From Saururus chinensis (lineage: Eukaryota; Streptophyta; Magnoliopsida; Piperales; Saururaceae), in NCBI GenBank assembly GCA_035235625.1, contig CP141149.1, positions 8,648,893-8,712,892 on the forward strand: a DNA stretch of 64,000 bases. The letters are read 5' to 3'. This document shows positions 14,578-27,100 of this stretch, in pieces; position 1 is the stretch's first letter; the number at the start of each line of letters is the position of its first letter. Below the pieces are notes generated by a model that saw only the letters and a list, made by a program, of their open reading frames with translations, did not search any database and was not told where the DNA came from. Both the position numbers and the translations under genes were made by a program.

Positions 14578-14651
14578 CGCTAGAAGAAGGGCTTGAACCT
14601 TCGACCTTGTGGTTAACAGCCACACGCTCTAGCCAACTGAGCTATTCCAGC
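14578..14651 (-). tRNA. tRNA-Asn (anticodon GTT), nuclear
   Basis: Read on the minus strand the sequence folds into a full cloverleaf. The acceptor stem GCTGGAA pairs with TTCTAGC (one G-T). The D arm is GCTCAGTTGGCTAGAGC. The anticodon stem TGTGG/CCACA encloses loop CTGTTAA with anticodon GTT. The T stem GAAGG/CCTTC encloses TTCAAGC. G is at the discriminator position, and no CCA is encoded. A and B boxes are normal, and there is no intron. Just upstream on the minus strand is a CAACAA motif typical of plant Pol III tRNA genes. Downstream are T5 and T7 runs. It resembles the plant nuclear, not the plastid, tRNA-Asn. It is probably functional. Confidence 0.96.
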
Positions 14652-16526
14652 AATTGTTGCTTTATTGTACCATGTTAATATTAATACGTTTTCTGTGTTG
14701 GATGTCACGAGGTGATGATCATGATAATAGTAAAAGAGATGACATATCAAACTTTTGGATTAAGATCCTCACGAAGCTAGAGCTGTCAAGATTTTATGGC
14801 GAATAGTACATATATGGTTCAGTTTGCCATCTTGGGCTGTTTTTCTCTTTGGCGGGCACCGTGCTTCAGTGTGGATGGTTGGATGCATCTTTAGAAAGAC
14901 GTTACTGTATTAGAATCAGCTCATGAAGGAAGAAGAATGCGTACAATACTGCAGCAGATATTTTCTTGGGCAGTAAGACGTGCACATCATGTCCATTCAC
15001 TTCACACCCATTTTCACTCCCATCTTTCAAAGCCTCAAAATTCCAGCTATTTAGTCGTGTTACGCCTTACTGAGCACGTACACATTGAAATTAGGATTTG
15101 ACGATAACATTCGCTAGCTGGAAGATGTTACAAGATACACGAAGAAAAGAGGCATCAAATCCTAATTTCTGGTTCTCACAGATGTAATACTTTTGGAAAA
15201 TATTTTTTATGTTTTTTAATTTTTTATAGGCCGAATATAAGAAATATCTAGGAGCTATTCATATATAAGATCGACAATATACATACTAGCGAATATTAAT
15301 GTTAATGCTAATAACATTAATATATGCTAATATGTACACTATAAATCTTAAATATTGACAATATATATAATAATACGTATGCTATGGATCTTAAATATTA
15401 ATAATTTTTTAATATTCCTTATGTCCATCTCTTTTTATATAATTATGTTTTTATATCTTTACCAGCCTTCACTCCATACGATCGATGGAGCAGGTGTACT
15501 AACACATGATGTCACATGCGCAGGCTGGTGCAGCTTTATCAATGGATTTATGTTTCAAATTGAGTGCTCATGAAAAAAGTTTTTGCCAAATTAGATGTAT
15601 AATTATCCATGCTACGGATGTGCATTACAAGAGATTTCAATTTCCAAGTTACAAGTGGACAAGCTTACAAAATTGTAGTAGAGAACTGCAGGCTTTTGAG
15701 TGGAATTTAACTAATTTCTTGCCCAGGTGACGCGGGTCTTATGGTGAAATTAGCCAGGCCAAGGGAAAGCACAAGGAAAACCGTTTGTAAGGCAATATCT
15801 AGTGTGAAGCTGAATGACCACACACATAAGAAATGCATATAAAGTAGACATGAAGATTGAAGAGAAAGAGTGCAAAAATAAAGATAAAAAACAGATGTGT
15901 GATGGGTCTATGATCAAGCCCCATGACTATACTACATAGAGCTTTAAACATGGTACATAAAGGCCGACATAGCAGCCTTGTATTATATTAGATCCAACAT
16001 AGTATATATTTGTCGTGCTGACCTCTATTTATAACATTAAAAGGCCCATGTACTATGGTCATGGGTTTAGTCATGGTCACTAATGATTAGGAAAACATTT
16101 TTGATAAAATATAGTCGACAAAATAGGGAAGAGTTCAAGGTGGGAGAAATTAAACTCGTACAAAATGAGAGCTCTATATGGTCTTGCTTGAATTTACATA
16201 AATACACAACTATGTAGTCATTTTTTTAAGAGTTTCTTCTATATTACCTGGCCGAAGAAGATAATATTGTATATTCCCTGGTTTTTAAGTACAAATGCCA
16301 CATTATCTACTTTAGGACGAAACTTTTCATATGTTTTAAATAAACCCAATCCCAATACATATCCTCATAAATGAACATCGAAATAGTGCAGTGTTGTTTC
16401 AGTAGAGAAGATTGATTTGCGACAAGTCAAAAATTATAAGTGGGAGGTGACCAATGATGAGTCACTGGAGACAGACAGATAGCAAAAACACAATTTTTCC
16501 ATAATAGAAGCTGTTCGGGGTGAAAG
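14652..16526. other. AT-rich intergenic DNA, no gene recognised
   Basis: Apart from the CAACAA element next to the tRNA gene, I see no exon, LTR border or TIR. About 15355-15730 is open for 70-75 codons in two overlapping frames, without recognisable motifs. Confidence 0.4.
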
Positions 16527-16970
16527 ATGCTTCATTTTGGTGGATCCGATCACCCTTTAACCCCCATAATGGAGAGGATTGGTATTTTTATATATTACAA
16601 CAGAGAGGTAGGCAATGATGACATATATTTAGGTAGTAAGGTGTGGTTGATAAACATTGATCCGTTGGTGAGGTTTGGAGAGCTGCTGGTTCAAGTCAAA
16701 GAAAGACTTACCATCAATGGTAATGTGACTTTGAAGTATTTAATTTCATCTTCCCAATCATCCATTTTGTATAAATTAGAAGATGATGAAGACTTGTAAT
16801 CAGTGTATTTCATTCATAAGAAGGCAAATAAAGTGGTGTTATCATTGTATGCGGAGATGAAAGAGCCCAACAATAGTCACAAATCACCATATGTGGAAAG
16901 GAACCAGACTTTCAATAAAGCTAAATCACTAGTGGTATTAGATCACCCTAGCTTGAACTTCGGATTGTAG
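16527..16970 (+). pseudogene. MuDR-type transposase N-terminal fragment (PB1-like region)
   Basis: The 90-residue frame contains VRFGELLVQVKERLTI, VTLKYLISSSQSS and LEDDEDL. This is the layout of the N-terminal PB1-like region of plant MuDR transposases (FxELLxxVxERL...VTLKYLxP...EDDEDLxxV). After a TAA at 16797 the same frame continues with recognisable spacing for about 150 bases before decaying. No MULE, SWIM or zinc-knuckle parts follow and no TIR was found, so this is an isolated relic. I cannot tell which element it came from. Confidence 0.55.
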
Positions 16971-19900
16971 ATAGGAGTTAATGATACATAATTCACTTGT
17001 GAAACTATCATGTAACAATGAATTTTAGATTACATGATAGTGTACTTTATCGTGTACTCAAGTACATGATATCTAATCTATCGTGTTTAGCACAAAAAAT
17101 ATCGTGTTAAGCAAAAACATAATATTTATAATATTGCATGACTAATGACGTGAAATACAAAAGCAATATACCAATAATTCTTTTTTAGCATAGATTGCAT
17201 AACACGACCTATATAAATATTGTGTCATTGATAACACAATATAATTTGTAAGTGTGTAAGCGAATATCCGATGTTTATCACATATTGATTAATGTCACAC
17301 CTCAACACATGCCACCCCCAAGCTGAAACCGGTCCAAGGAGGAAGCGGCACATGGCACAACAAAGTATTGTTAGATTGTAGAAGACTTAACTCATCATTG
17401 GGTAGAATAATACTACGGAGTTGTGCATGTATACTTTGTAAAAAAACAAAATGAGCAATAAAATGACTACTAATTAAACATTAGTCCACACGCATACCCA
17501 CATATTTTATACATAGCCCACACATGGCTAAAAATAAGTCTAAACCCACAATGACTAATAAGAGTCTAAGCCAACATTGGCTAATGAAGTGTGAAGTAGA
17601 GTCTAAAATATAATCTGAACATGATATACTATCAACTAACCAATTATTAGCGATGCTTATAATTATGTGTCGCTACTAATTTAATATTATCGATGCTTCA
17701 ATATGTATCATTGTAACATCCCTAATTATTCATTAATTTTTTTTTGCAATTTTTTGGCAATTTTTGCTATTTTTTTGTAATTTTTCTGTATTGTTCTGCA
17801 ATTTTCTGCTCATATGTTTGATAAAGAAATTTGACGCTTCGGCGTATCCGTATTTATAATATTTGTGACTGTAAGAGTCGAGAGTAGTGTTTAGTCGTAG
17901 GTCATGGGCCTCGACGTATCCCATAATTTTTTTGGTGTGAAAATTGAACAAGACGCGGGAGAATAGAAATGAAAAGAAAGGAAGAGATGGAAAAAAATAA
18001 AAAAATGGAAATATAAAAACCGATCAGGCAAGCTAGGTGCGCCCGACCCACTGGGATGATCAGTGTCCTAGTTCACCGTGTGAGGCCAAAGGTGTTGTAG
18101 GCATCAGCTATCGGCATCTACCTGGCCAACCTTGGCCTGGCGATGCCACCGCTGCCTCCCTAGCCTAGCATTGCCGGCCAACCACCGCTCTTCCTTCCTG
18201 TTTTTCGTTTCGGCCTGGTGACTCCCTTTTGAAATTTTTTGTCCGATCTGTTGCCGCCGCTAGCTATATGGCCTCCAGCTCACCACCACAGCTTCACCCC
18301 GGCCAAAGTGACCTCCTGACACCTCCGTCTCGGCCTCCCTGCCCATGCTTTGCCGCTGTGAAGTAAAATGTCACTACCCTATTTTTGTGTATGTTTTTCT
18401 ATTTTTGTGTGATGTGACTACCGGCCGCCATTGGCTGGCCCTCGGCCTTAGTTGGCCCAGCAATGACAAGGCTGCCACCCCTGGTCCGGACCACCGCCTC
18501 CTTCTCCCCAGCTTCCCTGCCCTGTGTCGATCCAGACGTAAATTTTCCACTTCTATTGATTTTTTTATGGATTACTTTCCCTATTGGCCGCCACTCACTA
18601 TTCGGCCTTCTGTTTGCCTCCTCGAGCCGACAATGGCAAGGTGCCGAGGTCTAGCCGCTTGCATCGATTAGTCCCGATCGTTCAATTGGCCGACCCGCAT
18701 TAGAGCAAAGTTGCACTTTTTTGCAGGCTGCATCCATTCTCCGCAGTCGGACACTATCCGGCGACTGCGGGGTCCCAACATTTTCCAGATTTGTCCCTCA
18801 GCCCTTGTTTGACCATTTCTGGCCCAATGATAGCGTGTCCACCGCCACTTACATCAACCAATGGACAGCCGCAAACTTTTGATTGTCCCAATGACATGAG
18901 GCTACTATTCCTGGCCTCCGATGGTCCTCTACCATGCACGTCTATTCCCTAACTATGCCCCTAAACTTTGGGCTACATTTCTCAGCGCCACTGCTAGACC
19001 CACTCCAGCCTAGGACTACCTATTCAGCTTGACACTGCATTTACTTGGGTTGCCTGTCTGACATCATGGGCTCTGCCCCGGCCCAGTGGCAGAAAGGGCC
19101 AGCACTTTTGACCTGATGCTACCTCTGCACCCCCACTTTCGTTATGCATGATCCAAAACCTACGGGAAAGAGTTCCCGAATTCCAATTCTTCCAAGGGGA
19201 AGTAATATTGTCAGCCATTAGACTTAGGCCATCAAAGGCTCAACCGATGTCGTGCCCATATCCTCCACTGTAAGTCATGCTTGATGCATGGCTATCTGTA
19301 CGATGATCTGGTTGTGGGTAGCATTTAGAAATGATGCCGCCTTTGTCAACCACGTACATCGGGCCTTAGTGCCTCAATGCGTGTTTATGGAATGACTCCA
19401 CCACTAGGCAATATGACCATTAAAGCCTTCCTTTGTCTCCCCTATGTCTGTGAGTACGCAACCAATACCTCCACTATGTTGCGAGGCTTCGACAATGAGG
19501 AATTGTTGCTGTTGGAGGTAGTCTGTGGTCTACTTTAACGTTTGTGGCCAACAAGAGTTTTAAACTGTTGGCCAACCTTCAATTAGTCACCTCCTATTCT
19601 GTGGTCGCTCTTGCCATCCCTCGTGGCACAACCTTGTGTCTAGCCACCCTAGTGCGACCGGTCTTATGCATTGAGTGAAATTAATCCAAGCTTAATGAGA
19701 TTAATTCTAGCATCTCTGAAAATCTTTCGGACAACAACTCTCTCAGTGCGATGCTTTTGGCTGCCGATTCTACCATCGACTCTGCCACCGTCGTGTGCTT
19801 GCCATCAAATTTACATGGATTACAAGGTAGGGGACCTTGAACTCGTAATTTTATTATAGCATGCTTTGATTGTGTAGTAGCATCCTAGGAGTTTATAACT

Positions 19901-20889
19901 TAATTCTTTGCATGATTATGCTGATTAAATAAGCATGTTATATGTATGTGAATTGCGCGTATGTTAGTGAAGACTAAGGGTACGGTAGTAAGTTATGAAT
20001 TATATGTATGCGATCAGAGCATGGGATAGATCTTCGTTGTGGGCTGGTGGTGTGTGATCGATGAGCACGACTATGGGTGTTTGATTGTAAGTTTGTCGAA
20101 GGGGTATTTGAAGGATTATGATGTGGAAATTACAACAATATGCCAGGCGAGGGAAGACTTATGAATGACAAGCAAAGTTTGGACTTTATGAGATTGGAGG
20201 TTCAGTTCAGATTGAGTTGTAGGGTACGATGGAGCTATGAGAAAGAGAATTAGTAGATGAAGGAATTCTAAAGACTTAAGATTTATAGCGCTTTTGGGGG
20301 CCTGTGAGTTAGTAAGAGATAACAACATAATTGTACCGCATAATGTACATAATTTGAATTGTAACAAAAAACAATGAGTAAGGAATTAGTAAGGATTTGA
20401 TGATGGGATTTAGGTCTAAAGGGTGTCATTTGAGGAGGTCGAGTAAGATGATTCGGTTTTAAGGTGGATGGTGTAAGATGTAAGGTTGTAAGTGTATGAT
20501 GGTAAGAGTATCAGTATGAAATTCGAGTTTAAGTAAGACTGTGCAGAGATTCGTAAGACTGTAAGTGTTAGGGGGGAGATGAGCTAAGTAAAGAATGCTA
20601 CCTTTGTAAATTAGAGCTTTAGAATGGGTGCAGTTCTAGCTTGGTTGTATAAAGAATGTAAGACGGAAGTCATTCCGAACATAATTGTACATGCATAAGT
20701 TACCTAATATGAACTTGAATGGTAAGTAACCCTAATTTGAAAACGTTGTGAGTTGAGACTGAGGGTTTTGACGGATTAAGTTTCATGTTTGAGCCACTCG
20801 ATAAATAATCGACTGAGCGTTCTTCTTGGTTTAGTCATGGTATTATCCTACAAGATTTGGTCTTGGTGCTATATTTTGGCCCAGACGTT

Positions 20890-21080
20890 TAATGCTCTAT
20901 TGAGAGAGCTGTAAGTTTTTGCCCTTCGTGGGCACTGTATGTGTTTCAGCCTACTGATGGCACTGTATGTTCCACCCAAGAGTGGCATTGTAAGATTCCT
21001 CCCCAAGAGTGGAACCATATGTTTTCCGCCCTTAGTTGGCACTGTATGGCCCCAGAGAGTGGGCATTTGTATGCTCAAGT
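20890..21080 (+). repeat. LTR-internal repeats of about 28-30 bp (GGCACTGTATGT units)
   Basis: Several imperfect units with a core like CACTGTATGTTCCACCCAAGAGTGG are spaced about 30 bp apart. The matching array is at 25400-25570 on the other strand, and a third begins exactly at 29251. It marks homologous positions in the related LTRs. Confidence 0.6.
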
Positions 21081-21299
21081 AAGTAGTATCATGGATCTGC
21101 TCTTACTTGTTTGATCATGTACCCCATGAGCACATGTGTCTTTCCTTCGGAAAAGTCCATGGCATCTAGTTGCTCCCCGAAGGTTAAGGTGATGCCTTAG
21201 TGGTATTCCCTTCCTTTCTGACGCTAGAGCTTATAATTATAATGAGCTTCAATTGTCGATAGTATGTGTACAATAGTCAGAGTCAGTTGTATGTTTCAG

Positions 21300-21560
21300 A
21301 TTCTGAGTAAGTTATACGTGTAAGATCCAGGTAAGTGTAAGTGTAAGCTTCCAAGGAAGATAGTAAGAGTAAGTTTATAAGTAAGATTGTACGAGTAAGT
21401 TCGTATGAGTAAGGTCGTACGAGTTTGTGTAAGTTATATGCGAAAGTGTATAGTTGTATGAGTAAGTTAGTAAGACTCTAATTCAGAGTGTAAGTGTAAG
21501 TGTATGTGTATGTGTATGTGTAAGTGTAAGTGTAAGAGTATGCTACAAGGGTAAGTGTAA
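21300..21560 (+). repeat. GTAAGT/GTATGT hexamer-rich array
   Basis: Within the LTR, tens of copies of GTAAGT, GTATGT and close variants occur, including a run of seven adjacent hexamers at about 21490-21535. The complementary ACTTAC-rich tract lies at about 24790-25170 in the inverted LTR. GTAAGT is also the consensus plant 5' splice site, although nothing here shows splicing. Confidence 0.7.
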
Positions 21561-22332
21561 GTTCAACCAGCATGATTGTATTTCTATAGGATACATTATT
21601 TATGTTACATGTACTTTTTGCTTCATGTGTGATTGCATGAATGCATCAATGTATGAACTTACAAAGTTCATTGATTTATTTTCCCCTACTGAGTATGAAA
21701 ACACTCACCCTATTTTTTAGCCCCTTCATCTGGAGGCTTTTGCAGGTTGTTCGATAGCTTTTTGGACTGGATTATTCCCCATGGTGAACCATTTTTCCTC
21801 AACCTAGAGTGCAGTGAAATCATAGTGAGGCTTTGTGGATTTTAGTGTCACGATCTCATGTATTATTTAATATGAGAGTTTAATGTATTATTTTCTGGAC
21901 TTGTGTATATATGTACAAATTAGAATTCAGACTGTTGAAGAACTTGTACTTAGAGATGCCTGGGAGGTTTTTGTTTTAAAGCCTATGGCCCTGACAGGTT
22001 TTACTTTTATATTTTTGTTTCTGGTCACGCCTGAGAATGTTGGTTTTGTCATGTGATGAATTAATTTACAAAAATTAATTTCACATGTTTTGAATTTTGT
22101 TGGTTCTTTTAATTTACGTCTTCATTTCAAAATAAAATATTTATAAAATTTTCAATTAAAAGTAAGGAAAAACCTTGGGTGTGATAATCGCAAAAATAAA
22201 ATCATTAGTGACACATAGATAAATGTCGCTAATGTTAGACTATTAGCGACGTTTTATGTTAAGCGTCACTAATGAGCAGTAGCAATACTTATAGTACTAT
22301 TAGTGATGCTAATAGTCTTTTTTGTTGTAGTG

Positions 22333-24172
22333 TGTATTGAGATATGATTATGCATGATATAAATGTTGAGAATGTAGTCATGCAAAATGTGATTCATATA
22401 ATGAGATTTACACAATTACATGTGATGTGTAAATGTTTTATGAGTTATGGATTAACCCATGATGCACAAACAACATGATTATGTGCTTATGGAATATGAA
22501 TTACATTATAATATGCAGGTGGTATGATTATGTGTTTGTGGAATGTGTTATACATCATGATATATAGGTGGCACGATTATGTGTATATGGAATGTGTTTT
22601 CCATTATGCACAAGTGGCATAAGTGTATATTTATGGAATGTGGGTTATAATATGATACACAGGTGCTATGGATATATGTGATTTCTCCCATGATGAATGA
22701 CAATGAATGAATATGTAATGAATGCTATATTGATAATGCCTTTGATATCATTATGAGTTTACATTTCTTATTAAAATTATTGCTGAGTAAAATCTCACTC
22801 CTCTTTGTTTTGTGGTTGCATGTCGTGCCATGCCGGTTCTTCGAATGGGTTCTACGTTGAGCATGAGGATGACCACATTCACTGAGAGGGGCTATGGTTG
22901 TTTGAGTTATTTTAGAATTATTTATGACATATTGAACTTATACATTTTACTTTACACAATCTTCGAATGGGCTCTACGTTGAGCATGAGGATGGCCACAT
23001 TCACTGAGAGGGGCTATAGTTGTTTGAGCTATGTTAGAATTGTTTATGACATATTGAACTTATACATTTTACTTTACTTTACACAATCTTCAGTTATGGA
23101 TAGCTTAGATTTGTTTAGCCTTTGAAGCTTGTTGTTTTTATATGATGACTAGTTAAAGTGGGTATGTGTGGACTCAAGCTTTAATTAGTAGTTGTTAAAT
23201 TTTAATATTTTTACTCGAAAGCACATGAATCTATAGTAGTTAAGGGACTAAATCGAGTGTCGATCCTACAGAGACTTGAAATCGGAAATCCAAATTTAAT
23301 CTTACTCAAGTAAACCCTAATCTAGTTAACAAATATGAAGAGAATAACTTGACTTATGTAACTAACGAAAATAAATAAGAATTTAAAGGTAATTAAACTA
23401 TCCAAATTAAAATTCTAAAGCTTTAATATAAGAATAAGAAAGTAATGTAAAATAACTAAAATATCAAATAAACAAAACACTAGGGCATAGGAATCCACGT
23501 TCATTAAATCATAGAAAATCATAAGTATGATCATTAATCATTTTTTCACATTCAACTCATAATAATTTAGAATTCAATCTTTGTTATTATGAAAAATATC
23601 ATCATTAAGCTCTCATGCATAATAAAAAAATATACATTGTTCATCCTCACTTCAAAAAATTAAAATCAAGTAATTAATTGTATCCACAATTTGCAAATCA
23701 CAACTAATACCCAATTTCAATATTAAATAAGACAAAACCAAGTAAGAAATTAATGAGAACCAATTTAAATCATGAAATAATCATGACTAAACTCATATCA
23801 AAATTAATCTCATCAATTAAAAAGGTAGAAACAATTAACATTAAATCCAACATTAAGCAAAATGAATAAAGTCTCATAATCATAAAATTCTATAATTTAA
23901 TAAAGCTTCATCCAAACCCTACCAAAGAGGTTTAGCTACTCATTAACCTAAGAAATAAAATTTCCATTAAATAAAGTAGAAAGAAACTTACAACTTTAGA
24001 AGAAAATTAAGCAAGAATTAAAAATTTTGAACTGCAATAGTAACCATGAACAATATTGTGAATAGTGTTTATGAACAGTAACCTAACTGAGATGTTTCTT
24101 CTCTAGTTCTTTGCTTTGCTCTATTATTTTTTGCAATTCTCTGCTCTATTTATAAACTTGCTGGGTAGAACT
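22333..24172. repeat. AT-rich repeat-derived DNA with two tandem repeats
   Basis: About 22460-22690 holds diverged units of about 60 bp built on GATTATGTGTxTxTGGAATGTG. At 22839-22960 and 22961-23087 there is a near-identical tandem duplication of 122 bp starting CTTCGAATGGG. The motif TTGCTGAGTAAAATCTCACTCCTCTTT at about 22780 resembles a segment near the 3' end of the LTR at 53212-56873, so part of this may be another eroded LTR. 23160-24172 is very AT-rich with no gene seen. Confidence 0.5.
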
Positions 24173-24177
24173 GTTCC

Positions 24178-27100
24178 TGTCAGGCCCGAGGTTTTTCCAT
24201 ACATTTAATTAAAAATCTTACAAATAATTTATTTTGAAATACAGATGTAAATCAAATGAACCAACAAAACTCAAAATGTGTGAAAACAGTTTTCATAAAT
24301 TAATTCAAATTACGACCAAACTAAAATTCTCAAGCGTGACCTGAAACAAAACATATAGGTAAAACTCGCCATGACTATGGTCTTTAAAAACAAATACATC
24401 TCAAGCCTTTCTGAGTACAAATTTTTTAACAATCTATGTTCTGATTCATATATAGATACAAAGTCTAGAAAATAATACATTTATCTCTCACCTTAAATAA
24501 TACAAGAAAGCATGGCACCAAAATCCACATAACCTCACTACGAATTCGCTGCACTCTAGGTCGAGGAAGAATTGTCCACCATGGGGAAAAATCCAATCTC
24601 AAACAACTATCAATCGACCTGCAAAAGCCTTCGTACGAAGGGGCTAAAAAGATAGGGTGAGTATTTTCATACTCAGTAGGAAAATACCCAGTAGGGGAAA
24701 TATAAATCAATGAACTCCTTAAGTTTATATATAGATGCTTCTATGCAATCACACATGAAGCAAATAGAATAAGAAGTATAAAAATGGTCATGCATACAAA
24801 TCATCGTACAAACCGAACTTACACTTACTCATATATCATGCTCTTACATTTACACTCTGAATCAGCCTTATCAGCTTACTCGTACAAACGTATGCTTACA
24901 CTTACAACATACACATACTCGTATGACCTTATTCGTACGAACTCACTTGTACAACCTTACTCATACAATCTTATTCTTACACATAAATGTACTCTTACAT
25001 CCCCCTTAGAAGCTTACACTTACACTTACACTTACGCTTACCGTCTGAATCAAAGTCTCACAAACTTACTCGTACAACTTACTCATACTCATAAACTTAC
25101 TCTTACTGTCTTCCAAAGAAGCTCACACTTACTCTAAATCTTACACGTACAACTTACTCAGAATCTGAAACATACAACTTACTCTTACGATCGTACACAT
25201 ACTACCAACAACTAAAGATCATTACAATTAATAAGCTCCAGCGTCGGAAAGGAATAAAATGCCACTGGGGCGTCACCTTAACCTTCGGGGAGCAACTATA
25301 CACCATGAACTTTTCCGAAGGCAAGGCACACCTATGCTCATGGGGCATAGGATCAAACAGGTAAGAGCAGATCCATGATACTACTTACTTGAGTGCGCAA
25401 ATGCCCACTCTCTGGGGCCATACAGTGTCAACTAAGGGCAGAAAACATACAGCGCCACTCTTGGGCAGGAATCTTACAGTGCCACTCTTGGGCAGAACAT
25501 ACAGTGTCATCAGTAGGCAAAAAACATACAAAGCCCACGAAGGGCAGAAACTTACAGCGCTCTCAAGAGAGCATCAAATGTCTGGGCCAAAAAATAGCAC
25601 CAAGACTAAAACCCGCAAAAAAAACCATGGCTAGATCAGAAAGGACGCTCAGTCGATTACTTATCGACTGACACAAAATGGAACTTAATCCATCAAAACC
25701 CTCAGTCCCAACCTCACAACGTTATCAAATTAGGGTTACTTACCATTCAAATTTGTATTATGTAACTTATGCATGTACAATTATGCTTGAAACTATTTCT
25801 GTCTTACATTCTTTAGCCACTAAGGCTAGAAATATGCTTGTCTTGAAGTTCCAATCCACAAAGGTAGAATTCCTTACTTAACTCATCCTCTACTCTTACG
25901 CTTACAACCTTTATCGACCTCTGCATAGCCTTACTTAAACTCGAATTCCAATACTGATAATCTTACCATCATACACTTACGGACTTACAACTTACAACAT
26001 ATGCCTTAAAACTGAGTATTCTTACTCAAACTCCTCAAATGAGACCCTTTTTGACCTAAGTCCTGTCATCAAACCCTTACTAATTCCTTACTTATTATTC
26101 TTTCATTACAATTCATATTACGTATATTATGCCTGTACAATTATGCCGTTCTCTCTTACTAACTCACAATCCCCCAAGATGTTCAAAACCTTAAATTTTC
26201 TAAATCCTTACATTACTTACGTCTTCTGCTCAATGCTTCGATGTACCACCCGACTCAATCCAAACTAATCCTTCAATCTCATCAAATCTAACCTTCACTT
26301 GTCAATCTTACATCTTTCCTCGCCGACATACAATCATAGTTTACACATCATAGCCCACAAAGTACTCCTTCACCAAACATACAATCGAACACTTTTTCTC
26401 GTACCATCAATCACTTACCACAGTCCACAACGAAGATCACATACTCTGGTCACATGCATACGATTCATAGCAACTTACTACGTGCCCTTAGTCTTTACTA
26501 ACGTACGCATACAATTCACACACATACAACATGCTTTTCTAATCAGCATAAACATGCAAAATATTAAATTATAAACTCCTAGCATGCTACTACACAATCA
26601 AAACATGCTATAATAAAATTACGAGTTCAAGGTCCCCTACCTCGTAATCCACAGGAGTTTGATGGAGAGCAAACGATGGTGGTGGCGTCCATAACCGAAT
26701 AGGCGGCCAAAAGCATCGCACTGAGAAAGTTGTTATGTCCTGAGGATTTTCAGAGAGGCTGGAATTTATCTCGATAAGGTTAGATTAATTACACTCAAAG
26801 CATAAGACTATGCGCACTAGGGCGGGCAGATACAAGGTCGTGCCACTAGAAATGGCAAGAACGACCACAGAATAGGGGCTGACTGATTGGAGGTTGGCTA
26901 ACAGTTTAAAACACGTCGTTGGCCACAAAACATGAAAATGGACAGCGGACCACATCCAATGGCAGCAATTCTGCATCATCAAAGTCTCACAAGGAGGCGG
27001 AGGGCTTTAACGACCATATTGCCTAGTGGTGAAGACGTTTCCTAAATATACGTTGAGGAACTAAGGCCTTGTGTAAGAGGCCGACAAAGGTGGCGCCATT

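Larger units (their letters stand above)
17712..22185 (+). mobile_element. Long LTR, 4.5 kb, solo
   Basis: Begins TGTAACATCCCTAATT and ends near TTGGGTGTGATA. It is the inverted homologue of 24178-32736, with which it shares the CGTAGGTCATGGGCCTCGACG segment near its start, the TGGGCAGAACATACAGTG sub-repeats and the 3' end. The flanks ATCAT and ATCGC differ at two positions, each explicable by a C-to-T transition, so the target duplication is degraded. No gag-pol is inside. The GC-rich patch at about 18040-18700 gives open frames in several phases and is not a gene. Confidence 0.75.
17627..22332 (+). mobile_element. Small CACTA-like element split by an LTR
   Basis: The right end reads ...GCTAATAGTCTTTTTTGTTGTAGTG (ends 22332); its reverse complement begins CACTACAACAAAAAAGACTATTAGC, a typical CACTA terminus with TTAGCGACGC-type subterminal repeats. 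The left end, about 17627, reads ACTATCAACTAACCAATTATTAGC, a diverged version of it. Only about 85 bp (left) and 147 bp (right) are element sequence; the rest is the LTR at 17712-22185. It was probably a non-autonomous element of about 230 bp. A 3-bp target duplication was not evident. Confidence 0.55.

Noticed and set aside
14578-14651. Plastid-derived tRNA-Asn in a plastid DNA insertion
   Set aside because: The acceptor and D arms match the nuclear-type gene, and no other plastid sequence is nearby.
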